A stretch of DNA of 64,000 nt from Pseudoramibacter alactolyticus ATCC 23263 (GTDB taxonomy: Bacteria > Bacillota > Clostridia > Eubacteriales > Eubacteriaceae): contig NZ_GL622359.1 in the NCBI RefSeq assembly GCF_000185505.1, forward strand, positions 2,173,484 through 2,237,483, read 5' to 3'. Below the pieces are notes generated by a model. The model saw only the letters and a list, made by a program, of their open reading frames with translations. It searched no databases and was not told where the DNA came from. A program made the translations under genes and the position numbers. Below are positions 26,697 through 34,659 of this stretch, in pieces (within the stretch, counting starts at the first letter, position 1; each line of letters opens with the position of its first letter).

Positions 26697-28052
26697 ATGG
26701 ATGTTCGTGATAAATTACTTACGGAAAATCCTTGGAAATTGATGATTCATCTTAGTTTACCGGCAATTTTAGGTCAACTAATTGTAGGGCTATACGCCTT
26801 TGTTGATTCAATCTATGTTGGGCAAATGGTGGGAACTGATGCTATGAGTGCAGTTTCGGCGGCATCACCGTTTGTGCTTATCAATAACGCGATTGCAGTA
26901 CTGTTGGGAATAGGCTCAGGCTCTGTACTTTCACGAGCAATCGGGAAAAAAGATCAAGAAATCGTTGATAAGATTATAGGAAATCTTACTTTTTTGGTAA
27001 TTGTGTTGTCATCAGCAGTCATGATCATAGGCATTACATTCGCTCCTGAATTTTTGCGATTATCTGGTGCCGATGGTGATGTGTTGCAAATGGGGGTTTC
27101 CTATTTAAGAACAGTATATCTCGGCTCAATATTTGTAAATTTTATGCAAGGTGCAAATATGGTAATTCGGGCAGAGGGGCGTATGAAAGTTGCGATGGGA
27201 ATTATGGCAGCCGGCGCTATTATCAATATTATATTAGATCCTATATTCATTCTTCTTATGCCTTCTCGGGGACCACAAGCTGTTGCGGTCGCAACTGTGT
27301 TTTCTCAATTAATTCAAGCTTTGGTAACCTTAATATACTTCTTGAAAAAAAGCCCGGTGGTTCGTTTTCATGGAATAAAGCCTGCAAAAGACTTAGTACC
27401 TGAAATATTTTCTGTAGGGATGAGTGCTATGCTCATGCAAATTATGATGCTTGTTCAAATGACAGTTGTATATAATACGGCGGTGCAATTTGGTGGAGAA
27501 AAGCAAATAGCACTTATGGGAGCAGCTCAAAGAGTGATGCAGCTTGCTTTTGTTCCGATATGGGGAATGAGTCAAGGAATGCAGCCTGCTGTTGGAACGA
27601 ATTTCGGAGCAAAAGAATTTATACGAGTTAAAAAGCTTACGAATGTATTTATTATAGGTTCTACTTGTCTTGCGGGGTTTTTCTTTGTTATAATCGAAAT
27701 TTTTTCAGCACAAATACTATCTGCGTTCATTACAAATATATCCATTGTAAATGTAGGATTATCTAACTTTCGACTTATGTATTGCCTATTTCCTACTTAT
27801 GGAGTGCTCATAATGACAGTTACTTATTTTCAGGCTATCGGAAAAGCAAAACAGGCGGGAATAGTAGTCATGTTGAGACAATTTGCACTTGTAGTTCCTT
27901 TAGTGTTGGTATTGCCTCGTTTACTAAAGGGTAATGTCCTCGGAGTATGGTTAGCCTTACCTTTGAATGATATCATTATCATTTTAATTACAATTATATT
28001 GCTAATTGGTGAATATAAGAATCTTATGCAGCTTGCACAAGGATCTGTATAA
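26697..28052 (+). CDS. MATE-family multidrug/organic-cation efflux pump
   Basis: A 451-residue membrane protein with about 12 helices. Early blocks PAILGQLIVGLYAFVDSIYV and GTDAMSAVSAASPF are typical of MATE proteins, and the two halves repeat the same fold (second half begins near MSAMLMQIMMLV). It exchanges protons or sodium for drugs or small organic molecules. It is the last gene of the TetR-led operon, 13 bases after the ECF ATPase with AAGGAGGG upstream. It may export what is left after the imported compound is processed, or protect from it. Confidence 0.88.
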   Translation: MDVRDKLLTENPWKLMIHLSLPAILGQLIVGLYAFVDSIYVGQMVGTDAMSAVSAASPFVLINNAIAVLLGIGSGSVLSRAIGKKDQEIVDKIIGNLTFLVIVLSSAVMIIGITFAPEFLRLSGADGDVLQMGVSYLRTVYLGSIFVNFMQGANMVIRAEGRMKVAMGIMAAGAIINIILDPIFILLMPSRGPQAVAVATVFSQLIQALVTLIYFLKKSPVVRFHGIKPAKDLVPEIFSVGMSAMLMQIMMLVQMTVVYNTAVQFGGEKQIALMGAAQRVMQLAFVPIWGMSQGMQPAVGTNFGAKEFIRVKKLTNVFIIGSTCLAGFFFVIIEIFSAQILSAFITNISIVNVGLSNFRLMYCLFPTYGVLIMTVTYFQAIGKAKQAGIVVMLRQFALVVPLVLVLPRLLKGNVLGVWLALPLNDIIIILITIILLIGEYKNLMQLAQGSV

Positions 28053-28640
28053 TGTCGTGAAAAACAATTTCCTTCAAAATCGGTACAACAATTTGCGGTC
28101 CAGGGCATTTTTGAAGTTAATCGCATTGCGTTAGGAATACCGACCGCGAAACGATATCCCTCAAAAACAATGAACCCCCAAATAATCCGCAGGATATTTT
28201 TTGATGGATTTCTTCGTTAATAATAAAATCGGGAATCTCATTTACATGCTTATTCCAGAGCCAAGCCATTCGCCCGTCGCCTGATACTTAACCTAATTCT
28301 TTTCAGTCAAGAGTTTATAATTATTCATACTTTATTTCCTTACTCCACCCATAAAAATTCTTTACAATAATTTTTTGCCATTTTTTTGTATTTTCGCCAG
28401 ATATTTCTATTTCTGCGATGCCTTGCAATGTGTCATCGTCGATTTTTTTTAAAAGATGCTCTACAAATACGCTTTCCCTTCTCCATTTGATGATGGCGGC
28501 CACAATATGAGTAAATATTTGCCCTATGATTATAAGATTTTACAAATAAAATGACAGCATTAAATGTTAAATCGATCTAAAATTTCATTGCGGATTGATT
28601 TGTAAGCTTTAAAAGCGGTGCATATGCGTTAAGATTTTAA
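28053..28640 (-). pseudogene. Decayed coding remnants at the island edge
   Basis: About 590 bases with no intact gene. The minus strand holds two broken frames that look protein-like. One is a 60-codon frame at 28321-28503 (ending YGWSKEIKYE). The other runs from about 28290 to 28110 and includes SGDGRMAWLWNKHV and NEEIHQKISCGLFGG. Stops and frame changes separate them. They may be pieces of one lost gene. I do not recognise the family. Confidence 0.35.
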
Positions 28641-28657
28641 ATGTGCAAAAATCAATT

Positions 28658-28731
28658 TGAAATTAAATTTCATATTGACAAATGACGGCGCAGCGCTTAA
28701 AATGAAACATATTTTCAAATTCAAATTGAGA
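28658..28731 (+). promoter_or_regulatory. zur promoter with candidate Zur operators
   Basis: TTGACA (28675-28680) and TAAAAT (28698-28703) with 17 bases between. A perfect 15-bp palindrome TGAAATTAAATTTCA (28658-28672) sits just upstream. An inverted copy of the CAATTTGAA theme (TTTCAAATTCAAATTG, 28714-28729) lies just downstream. Zinc-loaded Zur binding here would shut off the operon. The promoter also rules out the ATG at 28657 as the start. Confidence 0.55.
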
Positions 28732-28755
28732 CGGATTGGAAGCTTGAGGGCCGAT

Positions 28756-29193
28756 ATGGGGAGCAGAGGACAATACAAAACCAGACAGCGGGATGAGATT
28801 CTCGCAGCGCTGAAAAGTTTGGGGACCGGTCATGTGACGGCCGGCGATGTTTATGCCTATCTTTGTGCGGCGGGTCGGCCGATCGGGCGCACGACGGTTT
28901 ACCGCCAGCTGGAGCGTCTGGTGGACGAAGGCGCGGTGGAAAAATACAGCGGTGGGGGCCGGCATTCGGCCTGCTTTGAATACGTTGGCGAGGGAGCCCA
29001 CGCGGCCGGCGGCACCTGTTATCATTTAAAATGCGAGCGCTGCGGTAAGCTGATTCATTTGAACTGTGACGCGCTGGAGGTGATCTGCGACCATCTCTCT
29101 GCGGAGCACGGCTTCGCGCTGGATCCGAAGCGCACGGTTTTTTACGGGTTGTGCGAGGCGTGTCGGAGTCAAAAAGAAAACGGCGCGCCGTAG
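28756..29193 (+). CDS. zur: Fur-family zinc uptake regulator (Zur)
   Basis: A 145-residue Fur-family repressor. The winged helix includes TAGDVYAYL and GRTTVYRQLERLVDEG. The dimerisation part has HLKCERCGKLIHL, and the end has CEACRS, giving the two C-x2-C pairs of the structural zinc site. ATG 28756 was chosen because the promoter lies downstream of the earlier in-frame ATGs. The assignment as Zur, not Fur, rests on the zinc-type ABC transporter encoded next. It should repress znuACB when zinc is plentiful. GC content returns to the genome's normal level here. Confidence 0.85.
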   Translation: MGSRGQYKTRQRDEILAALKSLGTGHVTAGDVYAYLCAAGRPIGRTTVYRQLERLVDEGAVEKYSGGGRHSACFEYVGEGAHAAGGTCYHLKCERCGKLIHLNCDALEVICDHLSAEHGFALDPKRTVFYGLCEACRSQKENGAP

Positions 29194-29235
29194 TCCGGGC
29201 GCCGGATTTGGGATTTCACAGGAAAGGAGCACACG

Positions 29236-29553
29236 ATGACAGCAAAAGCGTCCGAAAGAACCGTTTTAAGCGCGCGCCGCATCGTCAGCCTGCTGATCGC
29301 GGCGACGGTCGCTGCCTTTTTGTTTTTTGTCATCGCGGAAGCGGGGCACGACTGCAGCGGCGATCATTGCCCGATTTGCGCCTGTGTGGCCCAGTGTGAG
29401 CATCAGCTGGCCCTTTTGGGTGCCGGCGGCAGCATCGCGGCTGCGGTGACGCCCTGTGGCCTTTGGCTTTTGCTCGTGCTGGCGATGCGGGCGGCGGGGC
29501 GCCCCGCCGCAGGTCAGACCCTGGTGACGGCCAAGGTGCGCCTGGACGATTGA
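29236..29553 (+). CDS. Small membrane protein with Cys/His-rich motif
   Basis: A 105-residue protein with two predicted membrane helices (about 16-35 and 63-85). Between them is a Cys/His-rich loop, HDCSGDHCPICACVAQCEH, on what is probably the outer face. Small proteins with this H-D-C-x4-C-P-I-C pattern occur next to metal transport genes in clostridia. A role in metal binding or sensing is a reasonable guess, but the family has no settled function that I know of. The gene follows zur, with AAAGGAG upstream of ATG, and precedes znuA. Confidence 0.75.
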   Translation: MTAKASERTVLSARRIVSLLIAATVAAFLFFVIAEAGHDCSGDHCPICACVAQCEHQLALLGAGGSIAAAVTPCGLWLLLVLAMRAAGRPAAGQTLVTAKVRLDD

Positions 29554-29629
29554 GCTTCGGAGGTTCAAACGAAAAAATCAAATCGAGAGCAGCAGACACC
29601 ATTCATTTTCAATTTCGGAGGTTTAACAA

Positions 29630-30655
29630 ATGACAACAGCGAAACAAAAACGGGGCATCAGAGCCCTGATCGTGCTCGTGCTGATGGCGGCGCTTTGCTT
29701 GCCGCTGCTGGCAACGGGCTGCGGCAAAGCAAACGAATCGAAAAAAAGCACAGCCGGCGGTAAAAAGTTAAAAGTGGTCGCCACCGTTTTCCCGGAATAC
29801 GATTGGGCGAAGCAGATCCTGGGCAAGCGGGCGGCTGATACCGAACTGACCCTGCTCCTGAAGAACGGCACGGACCTGCACAGTTATCAGCCCAGCGCCA
29901 AGGATATCGCCAAAATTGCCAACTGCGACGTGTTTATCCACGTCGGCGGCGAATCCGACGGCTGGGTAAAGGACGCGCTGAAGGAAGCCAAAAATAAAAA
30001 CATGCAGGTCATCAACCTGATGGAGGTCATGGGCAAGAACAAAAAGCAAGAGGAAGTGAAGGAAGGCATGCAGGCCGAGAAGGAAGACGAAAAAGAGGGC
30101 GAGGAAGGCGAAGAAGAAGTCGAATACGACGAACACGTGTGGCTGTCGCTGAAAAACGCCAGAACGCTCTGTGCGGCCATCGAAAAGGCTCTTGCCAAGG
30201 CCGACAGCGCCCACGCTGACACCTATGCGAAAAACCTCAAGGCCTACGACGCCAAACTGGCGGGGCTCGATAAGGATTACGCCAAAACCGCGGCCTCGGC
30301 GAAAAATAAAACCCTTGTCTTTGGCGACCGTTTCCCCTTCCGCTACATGGTCGACGACTATAACCTCGATTATTATGCGGCGTTCGTCGGCTGCTCGGCG
30401 GAATCCGAGGCGAGCTTTAAGACCATTGCTTTCCTGGCGAAGAAGGTGGACGCGCTGAACCTGAAATACGTGATGACCATCGAAAACAACGACCACAAGA
30501 TCGCCAAGACCATCATCAAAAACACCAAGAAGAAGAATCAGAAAATCCTGACCCTCGATTCCATGCAGTCCACCACGTCGAAGGACATCAAAGGCGGGGC
30601 CACCTACCTGAAGGTGATGCGGAACAACCTCAAGGTTCTGCGGAAGGCTCTTTGA
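29630..30655 (+). CDS. znuA: Zinc ABC transporter substrate-binding lipoprotein
   Basis: A 341-residue cluster A-I metal-binding lipoprotein. The lipobox ATGC puts the lipidated Cys at 31. Ligand-type residues include His in TDLHSYQPS, His in EYDEHVWLS, and the Glu/His pair near MTIENNDHKIAK. Normal ZnuA proteins carry a His-rich flexible loop. Here that loop (about residues 137-168) is instead packed with Glu and Lys (KEDEKEGEEGEEE) just before the DEHVW ligand. It delivers zinc, or possibly manganese, to the ZnuBC complex encoded next. Zur gene and promoter lie upstream. Confidence 0.88.
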   Translation: MTTAKQKRGIRALIVLVLMAALCLPLLATGCGKANESKKSTAGGKKLKVVATVFPEYDWAKQILGKRAADTELTLLLKNGTDLHSYQPSAKDIAKIANCDVFIHVGGESDGWVKDALKEAKNKNMQVINLMEVMGKNKKQEEVKEGMQAEKEDEKEGEEGEEEVEYDEHVWLSLKNARTLCAAIEKALAKADSAHADTYAKNLKAYDAKLAGLDKDYAKTAASAKNKTLVFGDRFPFRYMVDDYNLDYYAAFVGCSAESEASFKTIAFLAKKVDALNLKYVMTIENNDHKIAKTIIKNTKKKNQKILTLDSMQSTTSKDIKGGATYLKVMRNNLKVLRKAL

Positions 30656-30690
30656 TTTTTAACCGATTTTGATATGGACAGGAGAAACGG

Positions 30691-31446
30691 ATGAACCGTC
30701 AGAAAGCAATCATTCCAACAGCGCCAGCGGCGGCGCCGGCGCGGCAGATCGTCTGCGAGGACGTGACGCTGGGCTACGGCTCACAGGCCGTGGCATCCCA
30801 CATCGCCTTTGAAGTCCGCGCGGGAGATTATCTGTGCATCGTCGGGGAGAACGGCGCCGGCAAGTCGACGTTGATGAAAACTTTGCTGGGGCTTGTGCCG
30901 CCTCTCGGGGGCCGCATTGTCTTTGCTCCGGGGCTGAGCAATCGGGACATCGGTTATCTGCCTCAGCAGACCGAGGTGCAGCGGGATTTTCCGGCTTCGG
31001 TGCGGGAGATTGTGCTTTCCGGCTTTCAGCGGCGGGGACTTCGCCCTTTTTATACCCGGGCCGAAAAAGCCCGGGCGGCAGCGAACATGGCGCGCATGGA
31101 CATCGCGGATATGGCGCGCCGCTGCTATCGGGAGCTTTCCGGCGGGCAGCAGCAGCGGGTGCTTTTGGCCCGGGCCCTGTGCGCTGCCGGCCAGATGCTC
31201 CTGCTGGACGAGCCGGTGGCGGGGCTTGACCCCAAGGTTACGACGGAAATGTACGCCCTGATTGCCGAGCTCAACCGTCAGGGGCTGACCATCATCATGA
31301 TTTCCCACGATATCGATGAGGCGGTGACCTATGCGAGTCATATTCTCCACGTGGGGAGCCGTCCGTTTTTCGGCACCCGGGAGGCGTATCTGGCCAGCGA
31401 TATCGGCCGGCGCTTTGTGGATTGGCGGGGAGGTGAAGCCCGATGA
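30691..31446 (+). CDS. znuC: Zinc ABC transporter ATP-binding protein
   Basis: A 251-residue ABC ATPase with Walker A GENGAGKST, signature LSGGQQQRV and Walker B LLLDEPVAGLD, followed by the switch His in IMISHDIDEAV. Length and block spacing match ZnuC/AdcC-type proteins. It overlaps the permease gene by four bases. AGGAGAAACGG precedes ATG. It supplies energy for zinc import through the ZnuB permease. Confidence 0.92.
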   Translation: MNRQKAIIPTAPAAAPARQIVCEDVTLGYGSQAVASHIAFEVRAGDYLCIVGENGAGKSTLMKTLLGLVPPLGGRIVFAPGLSNRDIGYLPQQTEVQRDFPASVREIVLSGFQRRGLRPFYTRAEKARAAANMARMDIADMARRCYRELSGGQQQRVLLARALCAAGQMLLLDEPVAGLDPKVTTEMYALIAELNRQGLTIIMISHDIDEAVTYASHILHVGSRPFFGTREAYLASDIGRRFVDWRGGEAR

Positions 31447-32276
31447 TGACAACCATCAGCCTGTATATGGGCCACGCCTTTGTGCGCTACGCACTGGTGG
31501 TGGGGGTGCTCATTGCGCTGTGCTCGTCGCTGATCGGCGTGACCCTCGTGCTCAAGCGCTTTTCCTTTATCGGCGACGGGCTTTCCCATGTGGCGTTCGG
31601 CGCGATGACGGTGGCCACCGTCATGAAGCTGACCAACAACATGGTGCTGATGATGCCGGTGACCGTCATCAGTGCGATTCTGCTGCTGCGCACCGGCCGG
31701 AATGCGAAGATCAAAGGTGATGCGGCCATCGCGATGATCTCGGTGGCGTCGCTGGCCTTTGGCTATCTGGTGATGAATGTTTTCTCCACCTCAGCCAATC
31801 TCTCCGGTGATGTGTGCAGCACGCTTTTCGGCTCCACGGCAATTCTGACCCTCTCCCATGAAGAGGTGGCATTGTGCGTGGGGCTGTCGGTGCTCGTGAC
31901 GGCGGTCTTTATCTTCTTTTACCATCATATTTTCGACGTGACCTTTGATGAGGCCTTCGCCCGTTCTGCAGGCACGCCGGTGGATGCCTACAACCTGCTC
32001 ATCGCAGTGGTGATCGCGGTGATCATCGTGCTGGGGATGAACCTGGTGGGCTCGCTGCTCATTTCGGCGCTGATTATTTTTCCGGCACTGTCGGCCATGC
32101 GGGTGTTTAAAAGCTTTCTTTCGGTAACGATCTGCTCGGTGGTCGTCTCGGTGGTCGGCGCCTTTTCGGGCATTTTGATTTCGGTGTGCGCCGGGACGCC
32201 GGTGGGCTCCACCATCGTGGCCGTCGACCTCGCGGTGTTTGCCGTTTTCTGGCTGGTCGGGAAGGCGGTGGGCTGA
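31443..32276 (+). CDS. znuB: Zinc ABC transporter permease
   Basis: A 277-residue ABC-3 family permease with eight or so membrane helices. LVLKRFSFIGDGLSHVAFGA near the N terminus is the family's most typical block, and NLVGSLLISALIIFPA falls near the middle of the second half. Four-base overlap with znuC. Its stop shares bases with the next gene's ATG, so the lipoprotein gene downstream belongs to the same operon. Confidence 0.92.
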   Translation: MMTTISLYMGHAFVRYALVVGVLIALCSSLIGVTLVLKRFSFIGDGLSHVAFGAMTVATVMKLTNNMVLMMPVTVISAILLLRTGRNAKIKGDAAIAMISVASLAFGYLVMNVFSTSANLSGDVCSTLFGSTAILTLSHEEVALCVGLSVLVTAVFIFFYHHIFDVTFDEAFARSAGTPVDAYNLLIAVVIAVIIVLGMNLVGSLLISALIIFPALSAMRVFKSFLSVTICSVVVSVVGAFSGILISVCAGTPVGSTIVAVDLAVFAVFWLVGKAVG

Positions 32277-32770
32277 TGAGATGGATGAAAGGCGCACGGC
32301 GAAGAGGGGCGGCCCTGTTGCTGCTGTCTGTGATGTTGACGGCGGTGCTCGCCGGCTGCGGCGGTGCACCGTCCGACACTGCCGGCGCGGCCAAAGGCGG
32401 TGAGACCGACAGCGTCGCCGCGGCCAACCGGAAAAAAGAAACTCTCGACCTTTCGGTGATGAGCAGCACCGCGGTATACGCCGAGGTGTCCAACATGATG
32501 CAAAAGCCCAAGGCCTACGAAGGACGGCGGGTTCGCATGAAGGGCCGTTTTAATGTGCTGGAAGAAAACAAGCGGGTATACTTTTCCTGCATCATCCAGG
32601 ATGCGACGGCGTGCTGCTCTCAGGGCATCGAGTTTGTCCTCGCCGGCAAGCACGCCTATCCGGCGGATTATCCGGCCAAGGACAGCGAAATCACCGTCGA
32701 AGGTCGGTTCAAAACCTATCGGGAAAAGGGCGCGCTCTATTGTCACCTAGTGGGTGCCAAGCTTTTGTAG
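32276..32770 (+). CDS. Lipoprotein of the zinc operon, OB-fold-like
   Basis: A 164-residue lipoprotein. The signal peptide ends VLAGC, with lipidated Cys at 28. The mature part has a short disordered linker, then a beta-rich domain with KPKAYEGRRVRMKGRF and DSEITVEGRFKTYRE, resembling small OB-fold domains found in membrane-anchored proteins of zinc loci. It starts at the overlapping ATG of the znuB stop. A role at the cell surface in metal delivery is inferred only from position. A terminator follows. Confidence 0.7.
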   Translation: MRWMKGARRRGAALLLLSVMLTAVLAGCGGAPSDTAGAAKGGETDSVAAANRKKETLDLSVMSSTAVYAEVSNMMQKPKAYEGRRVRMKGRFNVLEENKRVYFSCIIQDATACCSQGIEFVLAGKHAYPADYPAKDSEITVEGRFKTYREKGALYCHLVGAKLL

Positions 32771-32804
32771 GGCGCTACAAGTGAAACAGAAACACAGAAT
32801 CATT

Positions 32805-32832
32805 AAAAAAGAAGGCGCAGGCCTTCTTTTTT
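32805..32832 (+). terminator. Terminator of the zinc operon
   Basis: AAAAAGAAGGC and GCCTTCTTTTTT around a four-base loop. Confidence 0.8.
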
Positions 32833-32868
32833 GATGACCAGGGATCTTTAAAAATACCGGCGCCAATC

Positions 32869-32896
32869 TTGACGTCATTTGTGGCAGCGATATAAT
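32869..32896 (+). promoter_or_regulatory. Promoter of the RFGRG-motif gene
   Basis: TTGACG (32869-32874) and TATAAT (32891-32896) with 16 bases between. GGAGGGG precedes the ATG at 32934. Confidence 0.65.
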
Positions 32897-32933
32897 GATA
32901 TCAACAATACACGAAAATAAGGAGGGGATTGTC

Positions 32934-33212
32934 ATGAGAAATCAAAATGAGCGAAAGGACCAGAAGGACTCATTAGAAAAGCGGGTGACGGCAACGTCTG
33001 ACGGGGCGGCCAGACAGGCAGCCGAAGCCAATCCGTCGGCTAAGATGCCGGAGCGATTTGGCCGGGGCGCGGCGGAGGAACAAAAGTGCGAGGAGGCGAC
33101 GACGCCGGCTGAACGTTTTGAACATGGCAGTGAAAATCCAAAGTCAGACGAAGCTCCAAAGACGAAAGGCGTGACAAAGCCCAGACGCTTCGGCCGGGGA
33201 CCGAAATCCTGA
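32934..33212 (+). CDS. Small charged protein with repeated RFGRG motif
   Basis: A 92-residue, highly charged, probably unfolded protein, with no membrane segment. A short motif recurs: PERFGRG (about 41-47), AERFEHG (near 61-67) and PRRFGRG at the C terminus. Such repeats could bind RNA, DNA or a partner protein. It has its own strong promoter, a textbook ribosome site (AAGGAGGGGATTGTC before ATG) and a strong terminator, so it is very likely a real single-gene unit. I do not recognise the family. Confidence 0.7.
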   Translation: MRNQNERKDQKDSLEKRVTATSDGAARQAAEANPSAKMPERFGRGAAEEQKCEEATTPAERFEHGSENPKSDEAPKTKGVTKPRRFGRGPKS

Positions 33213-33221
33213 AAGACCGGC

Positions 33222-33266
33222 AAAAAAAAAACGATCCGCTCACTCAGTGAGCGGATCGTTTTTTTG
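33222..33266. terminator. Bidirectional terminator
   Basis: A long inverted repeat around CGATCCGCTCACT and AGTGAGCGGATCG with A and T runs on its two sides. It serves the RFGRG gene on the plus strand and the 113-residue gene on the minus strand. Confidence 0.85.
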
Positions 33267-33278
33267 CCAAGCCCGGAT

Positions 33279-33620
33279 TTAAAAAGTTTCGTTAATCCAG
33301 GGGGAAATCTGCCAGACGTAGCGGGTATCTTCCGGATCGTTGAGCGCTAAAATGGCGTAGTTTTTGCCGATGAAAACGGCCTTGTCCCCGGGCGCTTCCT
33401 GATATTCCACGCCGGTATCGCCGTAATAAACGGCCTCGGTCATATCCTTCAGCGGGACGACGGATTTCTGATCGTATTGCCGGAAGCGGTTGAATTCGCG
33501 AAAGGCTTCCGCTTGCATCGCCTCGCTCAGCAAATGCTTCTGAGATTCTTCCTTGACATCGATAATTAAAACATCGGTGGCATCTTCGGTTCTGCGGACC
33601 AGTGCTAAAACGTATTTCAT
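33279..33620 (-). CDS. Hypothetical 113-residue protein
   Basis: A small soluble protein beginning MKYVLALVRRTEDATDVLII, with an alternating beta/charged pattern and TRYVWQISPW near the end. No motif is recognised. GGAGGGGAGGCC lies upstream of ATG on the minus strand, and the gene ends at a bidirectional terminator, so it is likely real and monocistronic. Confidence 0.65.
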   Translation of the reverse strand: MKYVLALVRRTEDATDVLIIDVKEESQKHLLSEAMQAEAFREFNRFRQYDQKSVVPLKDMTEAVYYGDTGVEYQEAPGDKAVFIGKNYAILALNDPEDTRYVWQISPWINETF

Positions 33621-33705
33621 GATGAGGCCTCCCCTCCATGCGATCGTTTTTTAAATTATAAACTATTTTAAAAGGCTTGTCACGAAGGGCGGATTAAAAA
33701 TTAAA

Positions 33706-33732
33706 TTAAAAAAGCCCTGCATCTGCAGGGCC
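33706..33732 (-). terminator. Terminator of the amino-acid-binding protein gene
   Basis: GCCCTGCA (33714-33721) and TGCAGGGC (33724-33731), followed on the minus strand by TTTTTT. Confidence 0.8.
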
Positions 33733-33744
33733 GCCAATGAGGGC

Positions 33745-34566
33745 TTAGTCGTAGGTCTTGATCTTGTTGTTGATCTTCTGACGGGTCAGGTCTTTGCCGA
33801 ACCATTTTTTGGTCAGTTTGCCGTAGGTGCCGTCTTTTTTGAGGGCTTTGAGCGCGTCGTTGATTTTGTCGCGCAGGGCGGTGTCCTGCTTGCGGCAGAC
33901 AACGGCCACCGGCTCGTTGGACAAAGTGCTCGAAGAGACCTTGTAGGTATTCGGCTGCTGTGCCACATAGAAGTTGGCCACCGGTTCATCGGTCATGATG
34001 TAGTCGATCTGGCCGCCCCGCAGCGCGGTGAAGGCGTCGATCATGGAGTCGAATTCCTTGAGGGTCATTTTGTTGCCGTCCTTTTTGAAAGCCTTGGCCG
34101 CGTAATCCGCGGTGGTTTCGAGCTGGACGCCGACTTTCTTGCCGTCAAGCTGCTTGATATCCGTGGCCTGGGCGCCGCCGGCCGGGGAGACGATCACCAC
34201 GCCGTTGCCCAGATAGGAATCGCTCATGGCGAAGCTCTTCTGGCGCTTGTCGGTGTTGGAGACGCCAGCGATGATGCATTCATACTGGCCGGAATTGAGC
34301 CCGTTGAAGATCCCGTCGAAGGAGGTGTTGGTCCATTTGGCCTTCACGCCCATTTTCTTGGCGAGGGCGCGGCCGAGGTCCACGTCGAAACCGACGAGCT
34401 TGTTGTTTTTATCCTTATATTCGAAGGGGGTGTATTCGGCGTTGGTGCCGATCTGCAAAACCCCGTCGTCCAGGGCGCTTTTTTGTTTGCTGCCGCAGCC
34501 CGTCGCAAAACCGATCACCGCGACGAGGCAAGCGGCGAGGGCAATCACTGTGAGTTTCTTTTTCAT
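33745..34566 (-). CDS. Amino-acid ABC transporter substrate-binding lipoprotein (solitary)
   Basis: A 273-residue periplasmic-binding-protein type 2 (SBP_bac_3) lipoprotein. The lipobox FATGC puts the lipid on Cys24. LQIGTNAEYTPFEYKD, GFDVDLGRALAKKMG and DYIMTDEPVANFYV are standard blocks for polar amino-acid binders. There are no permease or ATPase genes beside it. It has its own terminator and a TATAAT-like -10 (34596-34601 on the minus strand), so it stands alone and must share a transporter encoded elsewhere. The bound amino acid is not evident. Confidence 0.88.
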   Translation of the reverse strand: MKKKLTVIALAACLVAVIGFATGCGSKQKSALDDGVLQIGTNAEYTPFEYKDKNNKLVGFDVDLGRALAKKMGVKAKWTNTSFDGIFNGLNSGQYECIIAGVSNTDKRQKSFAMSDSYLGNGVVIVSPAGGAQATDIKQLDGKKVGVQLETTADYAAKAFKKDGNKMTLKEFDSMIDAFTALRGGQIDYIMTDEPVANFYVAQQPNTYKVSSSTLSNEPVAVVCRKQDTALRDKINDALKALKKDGTYGKLTKKWFGKDLTRQKINNKIKTYD

Positions 34567-34603
34567 GAATGAACTCCTCTCTTAAAACTCTCTTGATTAT
34601 AAA

Positions 34604-34632
34604 ACAAAGGCCGGCAAAAGACCAGCCTTTTA
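34604..34632 (-). terminator. Terminator of the tyrosine phosphatase gene
   Basis: AAAGGCCGG (34606-34614) and CCAGCCTTT (34622-34630). On the minus strand TTTGTTTT follows and leads into the -10 of the binding-protein gene. Confidence 0.6.
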
Positions 34633-34659
34633 TGGGTAAATATGCAGGAAAATTTTATT

